A stretch of DNA of 64,000 nucleotides, from the NCBI GenBank assembly GCA_936450465.1, contig OW388305.1:39131187-39195186 (forward strand), written 5' to 3'. Below, piece after piece: positions 23,176 to 35,884 of the stretch (position 1 is its first letter; every line of letters begins with the position of its first letter). This DNA comes from Gibbula magus. Taxonomy: Eukaryota > Mollusca > Gastropoda > Trochida > Trochidae. A model generated the notes under the pieces. The model was given only the letters and a program-made list of their open reading frames with translations. It was not told the DNA's origin and did no database searches. The position numbers and the translations under genes were made by a program.

Positions 23176-23398
23176 AAGGCAGCTTATTACTCGCCCGTGT
23201 GAGATACTGCAGTGTAATATTTATACGGCAATATTAAACTAGTGTAATACCGCCGCACATATGACGTCACAATAGTTTCCGGTTATGACGTCACAATGAA
23301 AGTAACGTCGTCACAATGGCATCGGGCTTGCGGGAATCATAGTTTTGAGAGCCATGTCGGCTATTTTGCTGGATTATTGGTGGGCGAGTAATAAACAG
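23176..23398. mobile_element. MITE with TTATTACTCGCCC ends
   Basis: Left TTATTACTCGCCCGTG and right GGTGGGCGAGTAATAA form an inverted repeat; TGACGTCACAAT repeats inside. Confidence 0.55.
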
Positions 23399-23400
23399 AA

Positions 23401-23535
23401 TACTAAACTTCCTTCTATTTAATACCATTTTTATTAAACGCGTGAATGATTGGTATCAAACGAGCTTTCGCTCGTTTGATACCAAATCATTAACTCGTTT
23501 AATAAAAATGGTATTAAATAGAAGGTCGTTTAGTA
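23401..23535. repeat. near-perfect 65-bp-arm hairpin
   Basis: Left arm TACTAAACTTCCTTCTATTT and right arm AAATAGAAGGTCGTTTAGTA; the centre is GAGCTTTCGCTC. Few mismatches along the arms. Confidence 0.85.
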
Positions 23536-23649
23536 TCCTCTATATATGACATAAACTGCAAAATCTTAATTCATTTGCTTATATAATGCAATCATTACTG
23601 GTATATACCACACAAAGTTCACCGCTATCTGTGTAGACAGATAGGCAAC

Positions 23650-24145
23650 CAGTAAACTGAAGTACAAAAGAAAGTTTACATCTCAGATGGTTTCGATTAA
23701 TTCAATATTTTAAAATAAATTAGATGCATTTGATTATGGCACGATACAATAACACTTTTCAGTAGTAGTTTAGATATGTGACTTGTTAATGTTTAGTTAG
23801 GATATCTTCGTATAATGTAGAAAGGGGCAAGAAATGAAATTTACACCAAATGATCCCTGCCATGTTTATAATGTTGTAAATGTCTGCATAATGAGGCACA
23901 TTGATTGGTTTTCAAATAGAAGATGTTTTATAAGTCGATGAACAGTTAATTCAGGAAGAATTTATAAATTCAAAATTTCATTTCGTCAACAAAAAAAACG
24001 AAAACATATAGAAGTATTGATTGTTTGATGACTAAATGCCTGCAGTTTTAGAGTACGACGTCGGAAACAAGACAAATGTGTAATTGAAAATCAAACATGT
24101 GATAAAACCAACTGAGGTGTAACTTTCTTTTGTAGTTCAGTTTAT
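23650..24145. mobile_element. repeat family E, copy 1
   Basis: Ends CAGTAAACTGAAGTACAAAA and TTCTTTTGTAGTTCAGTTTA; contains TTTCGATTAATTCAATATTT and GATTATGGCACGATACAATA. A second copy follows at 24,160-24,690 and a third lies at 44,870-45,350. Confidence 0.65.
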
Positions 24146-24159
24146 TCTCTCTACCAAAT

Positions 24160-24690
24160 CTAAACTGACGGGCAAAAGAAAGTATAACACTCACTTGTTT
24201 TCGATTAATTCAATACTTTAAAGAAATGAGATGCATTTGATTATGGCACGATACAATAACACCTTTCGGGGTAGTTTGAATGAATTAAGTGGTTACTGTT
24301 TTATTTTTAACTGAAATATTATTATTTAAAGTAGACAGGGGTAATAAATGAAATTTACATCAACATAAACCCCTGCCATGTTTAAAATGTTGTAAATGTG
24401 TGCAGATCGAGGCATATTTATTGATTTTCACATATAGTATGTGTTATATGTCGATGAACAGTTGTGTTTTATCAAAATTAATTTTGGGGAATTTAAAATT
24501 AATTTAAATTTCAAATGTTAATATTTATATATTTTTAAAAACTGTCTAGATGTATTTTTAACTGATTTAATCTTTTGGACTAATTTCCCAAACTAGTAAG
24601 TTTTTTAATACAACGTCGAAAACTCGAGATATTTGACAATTATACATATTATAAATACAACTGAGTGATATAGTTTCGTTTGCCCGTCAG
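24160..24690. mobile_element. repeat family E, copy 2
   Basis: Ends TAAACTGACGGGCAAAAGAA and TTCGTTTGCCCGTCAGTGTA, same internal GATTATGGCACGATACAATA block as copy 1. The following 24,700-25,960 holds only a TA tract and AT-rich sequence, plus the unseen lectin promoter. Confidence 0.65.
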
Positions 24691-25027
24691 TGTAAACGTT
24701 TGATCACCTTTACATAAACCAAGGTTCTTTGAAAAGTAGAACACAGGTACGGCTTATCTACCTATATTTAGATATCACCACAGGTGCGTGGTTCTTTTGC
24801 CAGGTCATCTTCACTTAACGACAGGTACAGGTGAGTCGTAGATACTTACATTTACTTTATATTATGCGATACTGTTAAATGAAAAATGTCCAAATGAGGA
24901 ACATTATAGTTTAATGGAGTTAATCGTGCGAGATCGTACACGTACGTTATTAATGTTGAATATCAACGGTAGCCTTGTATTACTTATCACCATCTCGAAG
25001 GTCACATTTCTAAATGTATATATTGCA

Positions 25028-25028
<1 letters not shown>

Positions 25029-25083
<55 letters not shown>
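25029..25083. repeat. TA dinucleotide tract
   Basis: Pure TA, about 55 bases. Confidence 0.95.
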
Positions 25084-25086
<3 letters not shown>

Positions 25087-25966
25087 AAGATTGATCCAGT
25101 CAAAACCAGCTGATGTTTACTCTTTTCTATATATAACCTTACTTCACGTGAGAAGCAACTCATCTTATTTATTTATATATATTATTTACACACATTTGCA
25201 TAATATATTTAGTAATAATCTTGTTTTCACAAAAAAATATTTTTGAACTGAGATTCGATTTTAAGGATTATGTACAGTGAACATCATCGATGTAAGTACG
25301 CGAAAGGGTTTTATGCAAATGATCTGTGTCGATCACGTCATTAACACCCAATCACATCTCCAACAATATTATTATTATTATTTCTGCCTGAAATAATCGA
25401 TATCGGATGTTTATTATAGGGACGTTTCTTGCTAAGAGGTACCCGTACTTTCATACATCCAAGTACAATACTTTTATTGTTATATCTGTTCAACTACATT
25501 TGGGGTGTTGAAATCTGTTTTTCAAAATGGTTTTTGGTCAGAATGTTTGGCATTCAGCTTTAACATTAATAAAACGTAGAAATTTAATTACTAATAGATG
25601 TTGTCGACGTAATAACCTTCTTGGGCATAATTTGTTGACGTGTCTTTACTGTAGGACGTCATGAAACAAACCAAAGAAACCCTTTTACTTTCTATTTATT
25701 CTAATTAAGGCTATTCGAAAATGGCGATTTTAAATCGCGTGCTTCCCAGCGATATGACCAGATAATGTTTTGAAAATTAAAATTTAATTCAGTTGGATTC
25801 AGAAGACATGATGTATCTATGTGTCAGTCGTTTTTTCACTAGTGGATTGAATTATCTTGTAATTATATTGACGTATCTTTTGCGGTTGAATGCAGTTCGA
25901 CATCAAATCATAATCAATAAATGTCTACTAATTTTGTTTCATTTATCTGTTGTTGTAAAGGTAGTT

Positions 25967-28900
25967 ATGATGTTGGTGCCATTATTCCTAGTTTTACAGT
26001 TGCTGTCATTCCTAAATGGTGAGTATAATATCATTTTCTCATGGAACAGATTTTTGCTTTAATTTACCCTTCATTATTAAAGGTTATACAATATAATGTT
26101 AACGTAGAGGGTAAAAAATATATCGTTACACGATCCGATACGCCATATCCATAGAAAACGGCTATCGGTTGAAAAAATATGTGCGACGTATAAAGCGACA
26201 GGGGTGTGGAACTCTTCAGTGTGAGAAGTAGATTTGTAGTTCAGGCAGCAAGGTGGTTGGCCATTCTATCATGATATCATATTCAAAATTCCACTTCGTG
26301 TAGGGTATGGCTACTTCAGTCAGATGATTTCAACTACAGTCGAGTGGCCATTTTAATGTGAACACCTTAACATGGTCGCTCGAAGGGAAATGGACTCGCT
26401 TGGCTTAAAAGGTGCATCCATTGTGTTTCATAACATTTTATTTGGATTTAAAACCTTCCATATCACCACATGTGCAGTCTACAATACAAATAAATTCACT
26501 CAGCTTGCATATTTATCCCCAATCGCCAAATATATCAGAATTACTAGTTTCCAATTTAAATAGAGTAACATCATTATTCATGTGCAGAAACCGAAACTGC
26601 ACGCCCAATTTACATGCACAGTATTTATGTGACCTATTAAACATTATCAACTGAAATTGTCTTCTTGTTTGTTATAAATAAGATTCCAAAATTACGTTTG
26701 ACTCATTGACGCGCGCCACACGCTGTGCATTGTCCGGTTTTCGGTCAGAAATCACTACTTTTACCTTCATATCGTCAATTTGCTAAGTCTACTATCATCA
26801 AACTGGTAGTTTTCGGTAACAGTCGGTACTTCTCAATCAAGTAACACCATTTATAACGTTTGCAATATGTGACCCCAACAACACAATGGATGTACCTTTA
26901 ACCGAACAATGTACATTCGTTTTGAAACTATTTTTATTGATTCAGGAGTATTGTTTAGCCGTTGGTATCATTCACCTTTTTGTGAGATCACTTCATTTCA
27001 GTAAGTAATACGTGCTACATCGCCAGTAAACGAGTCTTTTAAATACAGTTTCATATTCAAATGATGTCCCATGATCTTAGGACTCGTTACATTGTGCCGA
27101 TGTATTTTACACGGACATACGTTAATGTTTCCCAACAGTACAAATTCAATTTGAAATTCATGTATCCCGCTGTCTCGGTGGCAGCTGATGGCCAAGACGC
27201 ATAACGGCCAAATCACGTTATACAATGACGCATGCGATGTTTTAAATCGGTGAATCAGCCTTCTTTGGTGTCAATTAAAACCATATATTTCCAACAGTTC
27301 TTGCTGTTGCCCCCCAGAGAAGCATACAATTAACACGTGTAACGTCAATCTTCAAATCTATTGCAGCTCAAAACCAGGACAACTTGAACCGATGTCCGAC
27401 CAACCTGAACCGGAACCAGTATCTACGCACTCACGGGGAGTACTGTTACGAGTTCACAGTCTTCAGACACAATTATTGGCCAAACGCGCAGTCGAGGTGC
27501 GCCCGCGATGGCGGCTTCCTGGCGAAGATCGAAAACATGGACCAGCAGAAGTTCTTGACTGACACACTCAGAGAATTGGGTTTCCATGAGAGAGCAATCT
27601 GGATTGGACTGTCTGATAAGGCACAGGAGGGATCATACATCTGGACTGATGGTAAGCTGTCTTTTTGCAGGCTAATGGAACCGTCTGATTAAAATAGGCA
27701 GTTTTCTGAAGAATAAAAATTGCAAAATAGTACATGTATCGGGATACGAACTTATATCCTTCGGAGGTGTCTTCGCAAAATGTTTTAGACAACAGCCCGT
27801 AAGCTTGCATGTTCTGACGCAATTCAGTTAACCAATCACAAGACCTCCAGAAAAAGCTTTCTGTGCTAGAAGCTAGGGGCAGGAATCCAAACAGTTATCT
27901 TTTCATCTGTTCCGAATGCTTTCAAAACGGTGACCGTTTATAAACTATGATGTGATTGGTAAGCTATTGTGACTGGGCTTTGTCTGCGCTAAACTGGTAC
28001 GGAACGCGCCTATACGAGGTGTCCTCAGACCTTGTTGCGAGGAATCTATAGCACCAATTCCAATCGCGATTTCCGATACGAACTATTTTGCAGATTTAGT
28101 TCCTCGGAACAGGGTCGATTTTTATCAGACTGGCTAGTGGAACATTCTCCCTTAAGACACAACTTGAGCTAGTCGTCATCACCGGTAAATGTAAGTATTG
28201 CCAACAGGACAACCACAGAAAACATCGAATCACATGGTCGTTTGTTTAAAATTGCTGATCTTCGCATCTGTGAGCAGATTCGACTAATTGCATTCCATAT
28301 CGCTGAATTGCGACTCGAATTCGTCTTAAAATGTGTACGTTTCGGTGAGCATGCTTTTCGATGCAATACGAATTTTCTTTGGTAGGTACAATGTATGTAT
28401 ATTACGTCATCTTATCCCAGGTGCTGCAACCGATGCTGATAGTCCAACACGAAATCTCCTTCTAAACTATATAGGCGACTCACTGATTTCCATTTGGAAG
28501 GCGCGGTAATGTTAATTATTATGCAAATGAAACGACGTCGCCAATTGACTGGGAAAGAGGAAGTAATGAAGATAAACATAAAATCATTGGTGAGGGCGCC
28601 CGAAATTGTGACAAACTATCGCAATGATTAAATTAGCGAGTGAAAGTGGGTGGTGGATGAGGGTGAAGTGAGCTAGGATTGAACGTTTAATATCTGCCGT
28701 CATTGTTAACGGACGCTGCACTTGAAATGATCTGATTTGCTAGCACCGAAAAGTGTAGGGAATGCTGCAATGTGAAAATGGGTGAGGTTTGAGAGCGAAG
28801 TGATCTAGGATTGAAAGGTGAATATCTGTCGGCATTGTGAACGGACCGCTGCACTTGAAATGATCTGATTTGCTAGCACCGAAAAGTGTAGGGAATGCTG

Positions 28901-31749
28901 CAATAATGTATTAATTGGTCATTACAGGACAACCAGCTCCCTTCCAGTATTGGGGCAGCGGAGAGCCAAGTTTCACTCACAACTTCGAGGACTGTGTGGC
29001 TATGAAACCCAGCGACTCCGGTCACTGGGCCGACTACCCCTGTGAGCTGCCCTTCCTCGATGACTTCAGCTGGATTTGTCAGTACAGTAAGTGGTTCGTT
29101 TTCGTTAAAAGTTTCATTTGGGAAAATATTATTCTCAGAATTCTCTTCCCACAGAGGTTACTCCATTCATTTTATTCATCCTGACGGTTCCCTCTATGGG
29201 AAGAGAATGGGTTCTTGGTGAATATGGCAGATTCTTACCTCAACTTAACTTTATTGTGACAAGGGTGATTAAATGTTGGTGTAGACTATTAAATCTTTAA
29301 AGTTGTATGATATATCATAGTTTTATTTATTGAAGTAATTTCGATGAATCTTGTCGCATTTCATGACCATCTTGAATTAAGAATATTTTATTTAGATTTG
29401 GGTTGGTTTTATTTAAATTTCTCGTTATATTTGGTATTTTTTCTTTCAACAAAGATTGTCGGACAATCCGTAACAAAATGCTACAACATGTTAATATTAA
29501 TATGTATACTTTTCAAGTCCTTTCTAAATGTTGAACCAGAGGTCGATACTCCCTTCTTACAGAATGTGTTTGAAACAATTTAAGATGTGGCAAATTCAAA
29601 CTTAGTTCAGACACTGGTAGATATGTGACAATGTGGCATGTGATTAAAGAATGTTCAAATAATCTAATGTACAATTAATTTAATTACATGTAGTACTCGT
29701 ACTCTATTGTAATGTCTTCTTATATAAGGAATATGTATTCAATTTGATAAATATTTGAATAATAGCTTTACCACGCTACATTACTGTTCATCTGATGTCT
29801 TGAACAAATACAAATCTTACCAATAAGAAATTAAAACGGTTTCAATAATTTTCGCAAATTGTTATTTCATGCTAGGAAATTAAACATGTTAATGATTGTT
29901 TGTTAAATCGCATGTAATATTCGCTATTAAAAGCACGTTGTGCCAGTCGGCTTTTTACACAATAGAATGTTTATCTGAAGGTGGTCAATTTCAATGAGTT
30001 TTGTCATTCTTAAACAAAAATGAAAATTTAATACGACAATACAATTTTGTAACCTCGTTGACACACAGATATGTATCTTACAGTATAAGAGGTTAGAAAA
30101 CTCGTATACAGTTATATCGAAAAGTTATTTGCAATCATTAAACCTCATTTGGTCTCCCCATACAATTTAATTTAGTTCAAACAGTTCGTTCGTTTAGAAG
30201 TGTCAACTCCAAAGGATAATGGTATGCGCACGATACCGGTTATCTTTGGGACAGTTGGTGTTCACAAAATGGACACATGTTTGACCTTACCGATAGCACT
30301 TGTCTGTTCATGATAGGAATTATTACATAAAGATTCACGTACAATATTGTACCAAATTGTAATAGTCTCCTTGCAGGTTCCCCAAGAAATGTAAACACCA
30401 GAATAAAATCCACCCAGAATAAAGCAGACATAATGGTTACATTGACTACAAAATCGTATTATATCACCCGATCCTTAAAGGGGTTGTAGCACGTTTTTCG
30501 TGCATATAAGATTCTGACATGGATTTGAAAATCAATGATAACCAATAGTAAAACACCCTTCGCTCATTGGAAAACCAGGTTAAAAATGATTGTTCATGGA
30601 TTGGTTAAGCTATGACATTATTGTGTCCTTCGAAACAATACAACGCGTTCACCTTAAAATGGCCGCCATGCACTTTTGCCTATTACGAGACATTGCAATT
30701 ACAACAGCATATAATTGGTTTGTTTAATGTGATGTTTACCCTCTAAACGATAAATGACATACCTATCATTATAAATGTCTATTTTGCACATGTAAATTTT
30801 TAAAAAGTGATACAGCCCCTTTAAATAACTTCATTGGTTACCTCTACAACAACGGATCCACTTCAAAAAGAGGTTTTCTTTCCACCAGTACCATTCTCTT
30901 ACTGCTCCGTCCTTCTTCTGTGACCTTACCTTCCATGTTCCATCCAGATTCCTATGCTCAGAATTTCAATAATTATTCATTATTTATAATTATAATATAT
31001 GTAAAACTCAGGAATTATTGACAGCGAGTTTCCTCATATACGGCAGCATATCAGCGGAAAGTTTGCCCTAAAAAGTACGGACTTCTCCAACTTATGCTTC
31101 TATGAGAACTTATCAAAGACCTACAACCGTCAAGCCTCTGTCTGAACAATATTCAGCATGTTCAGTCTCTGTTTCCGAGACCGTGTTTATAATACTTAAT
31201 TTGTAAGGCGAGGCAGCATGCAAGAGTTGCTGCTTTAAAATTGCCATGACGTCATGGCTTTGTGACATTTAGTGACGTAATTACATTGCTATATATATAT
31301 ATTGCAATGCAACCGAGCGATGGCTGGTTCACTTTTTACTATTTTGTTCTCATTTTGCGACAATATTGACAATATGAACGAGTTATTTATTATGTCAGAA
31401 AGTTTCTATTTTTACGCATTAACTTGACCCTAATTAAGACAAATAATAACCAACACCGTGTTTGGAAATACGAATTATCTCTCGTGAGTTTCACCCAATA
31501 CATATTAATGATTTTACAGTATTATGTTACACTCGTCGCTAAAACTCGAGTTAACTCGGTACATTCCCGGCAACTCGTTGTTTATTCATATACTATTACA
31601 CAATATCAACATAAATAATTTCAGAGATGGTACCAGGCGTGACTGTCCCACCAACTGCCCCGCCCACTGTCGCTCCTGTCCAGACATACCCGACTACTGA
31701 AGAACCGGAAGTAGTTTTCACCAGTCCGGGCTCGGTGGTGGTCGGCTAA
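25967..31749 (+). CDS. secreted C-type lectin with Pro/Thr-rich tail (four exons)
   Basis: Exons 25967-26018, 27367-27651, 28928-29086 and 31625-31749 join in phase 1 at every boundary with GT-AG signals and give 206 residues. Residues 1-17 are a signal peptide (MMLVPLFLVLQLLSF). Residues 27-163 form a long-form C-type lectin domain with six cysteines (27, 44, 62, 135, 151, 163), the WIGL core at 96-99 and the WICQ end at 161-164. The sugar-site motif is EPS at 125-127 instead of EPN or QPD, and WAD at 146-148 stands where WND is usual, so calcium-dependent sugar binding may be changed or lost. Residues 167-206 are a Pro/Thr/Val-rich tail. Upstream in-frame codons exist, but the MM start gives the natural signal peptide. 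AATAAA is at 31820-31825, followed 35 bases later by a MITE. Likely binds glycans outside the cell; ligand unknown. Confidence 0.85.
26405..26901 (-). mobile_element. MITE family B, copy 2
   Basis: TTAAAAGGTGCATCCATTGTG to CACAATGGATGTACCTTTAA; inverted relative to copy 1. In intron 1 of the lectin gene. Bases 26,100-26,400 resemble the inside of family A in places. Confidence 0.75.
27688..28133. mobile_element. fold-back MITE family C, copy 3
   Basis: GTCTGATTAAAATAGGCA at the left and GTCGATTTTTATCAGAC at the right, with TCGGGATACGAACTTATA inside. In intron 2 of the lectin, starting 37 bases after the donor. Confidence 0.7.
28183..28225 (-). CDS. orphan signal-peptide exon candidate
   Basis: On the strand opposite the lectin, inside its second intron, ATG at 28225 opens MFSVVVLLAILTFT and ends at a GTGATG donor in phase 1. 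This is the same design as the first exons of the secreted peptides at the start of the window. No matching second exon was found in the 2 kb downstream, so it may be a lost copy or chance. Confidence 0.2.
28662..28905. repeat. 130-bp tandem duplication
   Basis: Two copies containing CACTTGAAATGATCTGATTT and GCTAGCACCGAAAAGTGTAG, offset about 131 bases, ending 22 bases before lectin exon 3. Confidence 0.85.
29087..30474. other. lectin intron 3, no recognised element
   Basis: AT-rich intron sequence. Several short frames occur but none with splice setting or family likeness. Confidence 0.4.
30475..30824 (+). mobile_element. MITE family A, copy 6
   Basis: TTAAAGGGGTTGTAGCACG to GATACAGCCCCTTTAA, one of the more diverged copies. 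In lectin intron 3. Bases 30,830-31,620 show nothing recognised. Confidence 0.8.
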
Positions 31750-31819
31750 ATTTGTAAAGAATTTGAGATTTACATCTCGACCATAGCCTTGAAGCCGGGG
31801 GAGGTCGGTATGAAAATGA

Positions 31820-31825
31820 AATAAA
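31820..31825 (+). terminator. polyadenylation signal of the lectin gene
   Basis: AATAAA 71 bases past the stop codon. Confidence 0.6.
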
Positions 31826-31858
31826 ATTGGAGAAAAATTGCTTATGTCTTTTTTTATC

Positions 31859-32221
31859 TTAAAGGGGCAGTAGCACGTTTTTTGCAAATTTTATTTTTTC
31901 AAATTTCTTATTTATAATGATAGTTTATGTCATTTATATTTACTTTAGAGGGTAAAACGTCTTATTACAAAAACCAATTATCTGTAGTGGTAATAACGAT
32001 GTTGCAGAAAAAGCAGTTTTTGTTTTATTATTACACACATATTATACACATTTTATAATTTCTAATAACGAAAACGATTCCCATTGCTTTACAGAACCAC
32101 CTACACTCATTTTTAACTTCATTTTCCAAAGAGAGATGGGTGTTTTACTGTTGGTGACATTATTTTTCAAATACATTTCATCGACTTGTTTCAGCGAAAA
32201 AACGTGCTACTGCCCCTTTAA
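31859..32221 (-). mobile_element. MITE family A, copy 7
   Basis: TTAAAGGGGCAGTAGCACG to CGTGCTACTGCCCCTTTAA, both ends intact. Placed 110 bases past the lectin stop. Confidence 0.9.
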
Positions 32222-32591
32222 GGATTCGCCTTGGTGGTGTTCAGAATATTCCCTTTTAACAAATGTATTGTGAACGTGCATTTGGAACCAGTAATTGTTT
32301 GCTTATTCAGTAAGGAATAATAATGAGATTTTGTCTTGAGGCGAGAAGCACTGAACAAAACTAAAAATCAACAATCGTATCATACATTGAAAAAGGCTTT
32401 GTTCAAATATGGATGAAGATTGCAGTTCGGTTAAGACACATGATCGGTGAAGAGGGACGCGATGCAGGGAGCGTGTTAAGGTCGCAAACAAACAGGTAAA
32501 TATGGCAGAGCTGTCGTGTCGGGGTTGCACAGAGGTGGAAATACAAATATCTGAGTTGACTACCGTAGCTAATGTGATATGATGTGTCACA

Positions 32592-32592
<1 letters not shown>

Positions 32593-32680
<88 letters not shown>

Positions 32681-32850
32681 ACACACAGAGAGAGACAGGG
32701 GGAGACAGAGAGACAGAGATAGACAGACAGACAGAGAGAGACAGACAAATGGGGAGAGGGGGGAGACAAACACACAGAGAGAGACAGACAGAGAGATGGA
32801 GAGACAGAGGCGGGGTGACAGCGTGACATAGACAGAGAGACAGAGTGGCA
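32593..32850. repeat. GA tract with degenerate CAGA extension
   Basis: Pure GA to about 32,677, then ACAC and mixed GAGACAGA words to 32,850. Reading frames across it are artefacts. Confidence 0.95.
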
Positions 32851-33030
32851 GACAGAGAAAGAGTTAGATCGAGACTGACAAAGAGCGAACGAGAGACGTT
32901 GCGAAACTCGCCTCATCTCGAACAGTTACAACTGTTATAAATATATTGCTAACATATTATGTATCTACCTCGAAAGCTTACATGAAATTTCAATGAGAAT
33001 TGGAAATCAGCGTCGTTCAGTGCAGCTTGA

Positions 33031-33126
33031 GCGGGATTCGAACCGCGATCTCATGAATTTTCTACGCGAGGATAAAGACTCTTTTTACAGTATAAACGGT
33101 AGTTCCTTAGCTCATAAGTGGAACAC
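33031..33126 (-). other. tRNA-like segment
   Basis: The minus strand has GCGGTTCGAATCCCGCTCAA as box B and a weak 5' half. Probably a SINE head remnant, not a working tRNA. Confidence 0.3.
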
Positions 33127-33127
33127 C

Positions 33128-33179
33128 AGCAAACAAGACAATTCACGCTTCAGCCTCTGAAGAGCCGTGCGACGGAGGT
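33128..33179 (+). promoter_or_regulatory. possible 5' untranslated exon of the GT92 gene
   Basis: The coding exon of the GT92 gene is preceded by an acceptor (TTTTGCAG ending at 33586), so an upstream non-coding exon is needed. The best donor nearby is GAGGTAAAAT at about 33178. The 5' limit and promoter are not visible; this is a guess from splice signals alone. Confidence 0.3.
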
Positions 33180-33626
33180 AAAATATTATTGTCATATTCA
33201 TTTTCTCATATTTTTGTATTTTGTGCGTATTTGGTCAATTTATACGATTAGTAATTATAAGATAAATGCATTATAAATTTTGAATATTTGTTGTTTTGGA
33301 CACATATTGTACGTTATGATATTCGCATGTGTCTATGAAGTAAGGAAGTCTTTATTTCTTATACACATGTTCTCATTTTTGTTAGTGTTTATATCATTAT
33401 ATTCTTAACAAGCTGGTTGATACTATGGTCACGTTAATTTGTTGTAAGTGACGTTGTAAAATATAACAGGAATTATGGTATTAGATAACTAACCCTTTTA
33501 CATTTTAGAAATAAAATATTATAAATAAATGTTTAGAATTGTTTATTGAAAATTAAATAGTTACCTTCAAATAATTTATTTTGCAGATGGCCAATCTTGC
33601 ATCAGGGTAGCTTGAGTTTTTACAAT

Positions 33627-35872
33627 ATGGGGAAAACTCTTCTAGTCAGTTTCTATTTCCTTAACTTCCTCATTTTCATATCACTCTGTATGATCATCGT
33701 CATGTTTGAGACTGACATTGTTCCGCCAAGTTTTGCAAGGAAAAACATTCCATCAAACAGAGTACCCTTCCATTACGGCAAAACAAAACAAGAAATTCAT
33801 CAAAACCGTTTAGATATCAACCGTCTCACATATAAAAGACACAGACTCGTTTACAACAGTTTCAACGATACGTTTCTGCCATTGATAAAACCGGAAGTTA
33901 GAAAACAATATGGCGGCTTCCAGGAAGTGGATGGGACAATTGGAATATATGCATACTCGGCACATTATGACAACAGAGATAAGTCTCCTGGAATACAGGT
34001 GATTGTGATAGCTCCTATTCTTGATGTGCCAAAAGAATTCATTTGTGTGTTGTGGAATCGGCAAGACAAGAAGAACACATTCCAAGTGAATGGGAATTTC
34101 TCCTTCTTTCCTGAACCAAACTGGAACTACACGTGAGGATATTTGTCATTTTGTAAATCTAACAAAGACCAGGGCTGTGTTCGTGACTGCTCCCTGTGCT
34201 TCATGCACATCCAGGGCCATGATCACGAGAGGTTTAAAAGTAAAAACTCAATAAACCTCTCTTGAACGCGATTGCTCAATGTAGCGCTACGTAGCAAAGC
34301 GAGCAAACCTCGAGGAATGGCACCGTGAGAATGCGCTACATTGAGTGCTACATTGAGCGCTACATTGAGCGATCAATGAGCGAGTATAATCGCTCGCTGT
34401 TATGGAACGGAGCCCTGTACTTTCATTAGACTCTTGATTTCTACTAAATGAACTGTAGCGCGGCATCCGATGTCAGTCTAAATTGTGCCTAAGAACAATA
34501 TGTTTGAAAATTTAATATTAAGTCATGAATCTGATGTTCGATCTTCATGTATTTGTCTCACACTTGTCTTACACTTAGTCTATGAAAACAAAATTTATAT
34601 ATCTGAAAAAAAAATATTGAAAAAATATATTGGAAAGGAGCCTTTTTTAAATTCCATTTCTTATAGTCACCATTTCAATATTTAATAAAATGCTGATATT
34701 TTCAGACTAAATACTTTTTTCAGAGTCTGAGTGTAAGACTAACTTCAAACTTGATTTCATTCCCTGTTTCTAAAGTACAAGAAGTTAGAAAAGAAATCAA
34801 CCCATCTAGTATAGTTGTATTTCGAAGTGCGTTTGTCGTTCTGTGAATGACATAAGTTTCGTATCCTTTTCACTGTAAAAAATTTCGTATCTTTTTCACT
34901 GTAATGAATAAGTTAAGACTAGTTATTAAAACTTTGTACCATTTTATCCCCAGATATCGTTCTGGAGTGGTGTTCTGTCCTCTGCCGGGTCAAAACCTCA
35001 AGCCCAGAGAGGTGTCTCTCGTCTCAACTCTCAGAGTGAAGATCTCCAACGTTTTGCCAATAAGATATCCAGGAACGAAAAGGAACAACCTTACCAGATG
35101 TTACCCAGCATTCCATAACACCTTCAGTGACGTCATGGCGGTCATCTGGAACATCGAGATCAGCAGGCTGTTCGGGGTTGACAAGTTTATATTTTACAAT
35201 AACGACATGACCGAGACAGTAAGTAAGGTACTCCGCCAATACCAGGAGGAAGGACTGGTGGAAGTGAGAAACTGGCATCTACCTTTAGACCCCATCAAGC
35301 TCCATTACTGGGGGCAACTTGCATCCATGCACGACTGCTTCTACAGCCAGGTCAAACAAGCACGCTTTGTTTTATTTGCTGACATTGACGAACTTGTTAT
35401 TCCTAGAAAAGTATCTTCTATCGTGTCCCTCGCGGAAAGCCTTTTATACGATGCTAGGTTCACAGACATGTTCTTTGGCGCCCTCGTCTTCAGGAACGTG
35501 TTCTTTCCCGTTATCTTACCGGAAGTGACTCTAAGTTATCCTGAAAGGTCCGCAGCGCGCATGTTCGAAATATCTCCACTTTTGCACACGATGCATTCTC
35601 AGATTCACGGAGCGTACGATAGGTCGAAGCTTTTGGTCGTACCAGAAGCAATAGATTGTCTGTGGATTCACTCTGTGGAGCGGTTCAAGAAGGGATGGAT
35701 ACCGAGGGTGGTAGACTGGGACGTGGCGCTACTCCATCACTATCGGAACATCCCGACGCTAGACATGAAACCCCCCTGGGAGTCGGACGATATCATGCTG
35801 TCATACAGGTCCTTAATAGTTGAAGCGGTTCATAGAAGGTTCGACAAGTTGAAGAGTGTAAACGCGTTATGA
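33627..35872 (+). CDS. family-92 glycosyltransferase (GT92 / DUF23), type II membrane protein
   Basis: Coding exons 33627-34132 and 34954-35872 join in phase 2 (GTGAGG donor, CCCCAG acceptor) for 474 residues. Residues 5-27 are one hydrophobic segment near the N-terminus, the type II anchor of a Golgi transferase. Exon 2 holds the catalytic part: WNIEISRLFGVDKFIFYNND at 234-253 (Rossmann-like start), the DIDEL acid motif at 312-316 standing for DxD nucleotide-sugar binding, and HHYR at 430-433. These are the usual marks of GT92, which adds beta-galactose to glycans in invertebrates; the exact acceptor here cannot be told. Length is normal for the family. A short upstream frame (7 codons from ATG at 33587) lies in the leader, which starts after TTTGCAG. 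A MITE starts 13 bases past the stop. Confidence 0.85.
34166..34423 (-). mobile_element. MITE family D, copy 1
   Basis: Right end CTGTTATGGAACGGAGCCCT, with many AGCGCTACATTGAGCG words and CTACGTAGCAAAGCGAGCAA inside. In the GT92 intron. Copies at 55,169-55,386 and 60,512-60,692. Bases 34,430-34,950 show only AT-rich intron. Confidence 0.7.
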
Positions 35873-35884
35873 AATTGAAACGAT

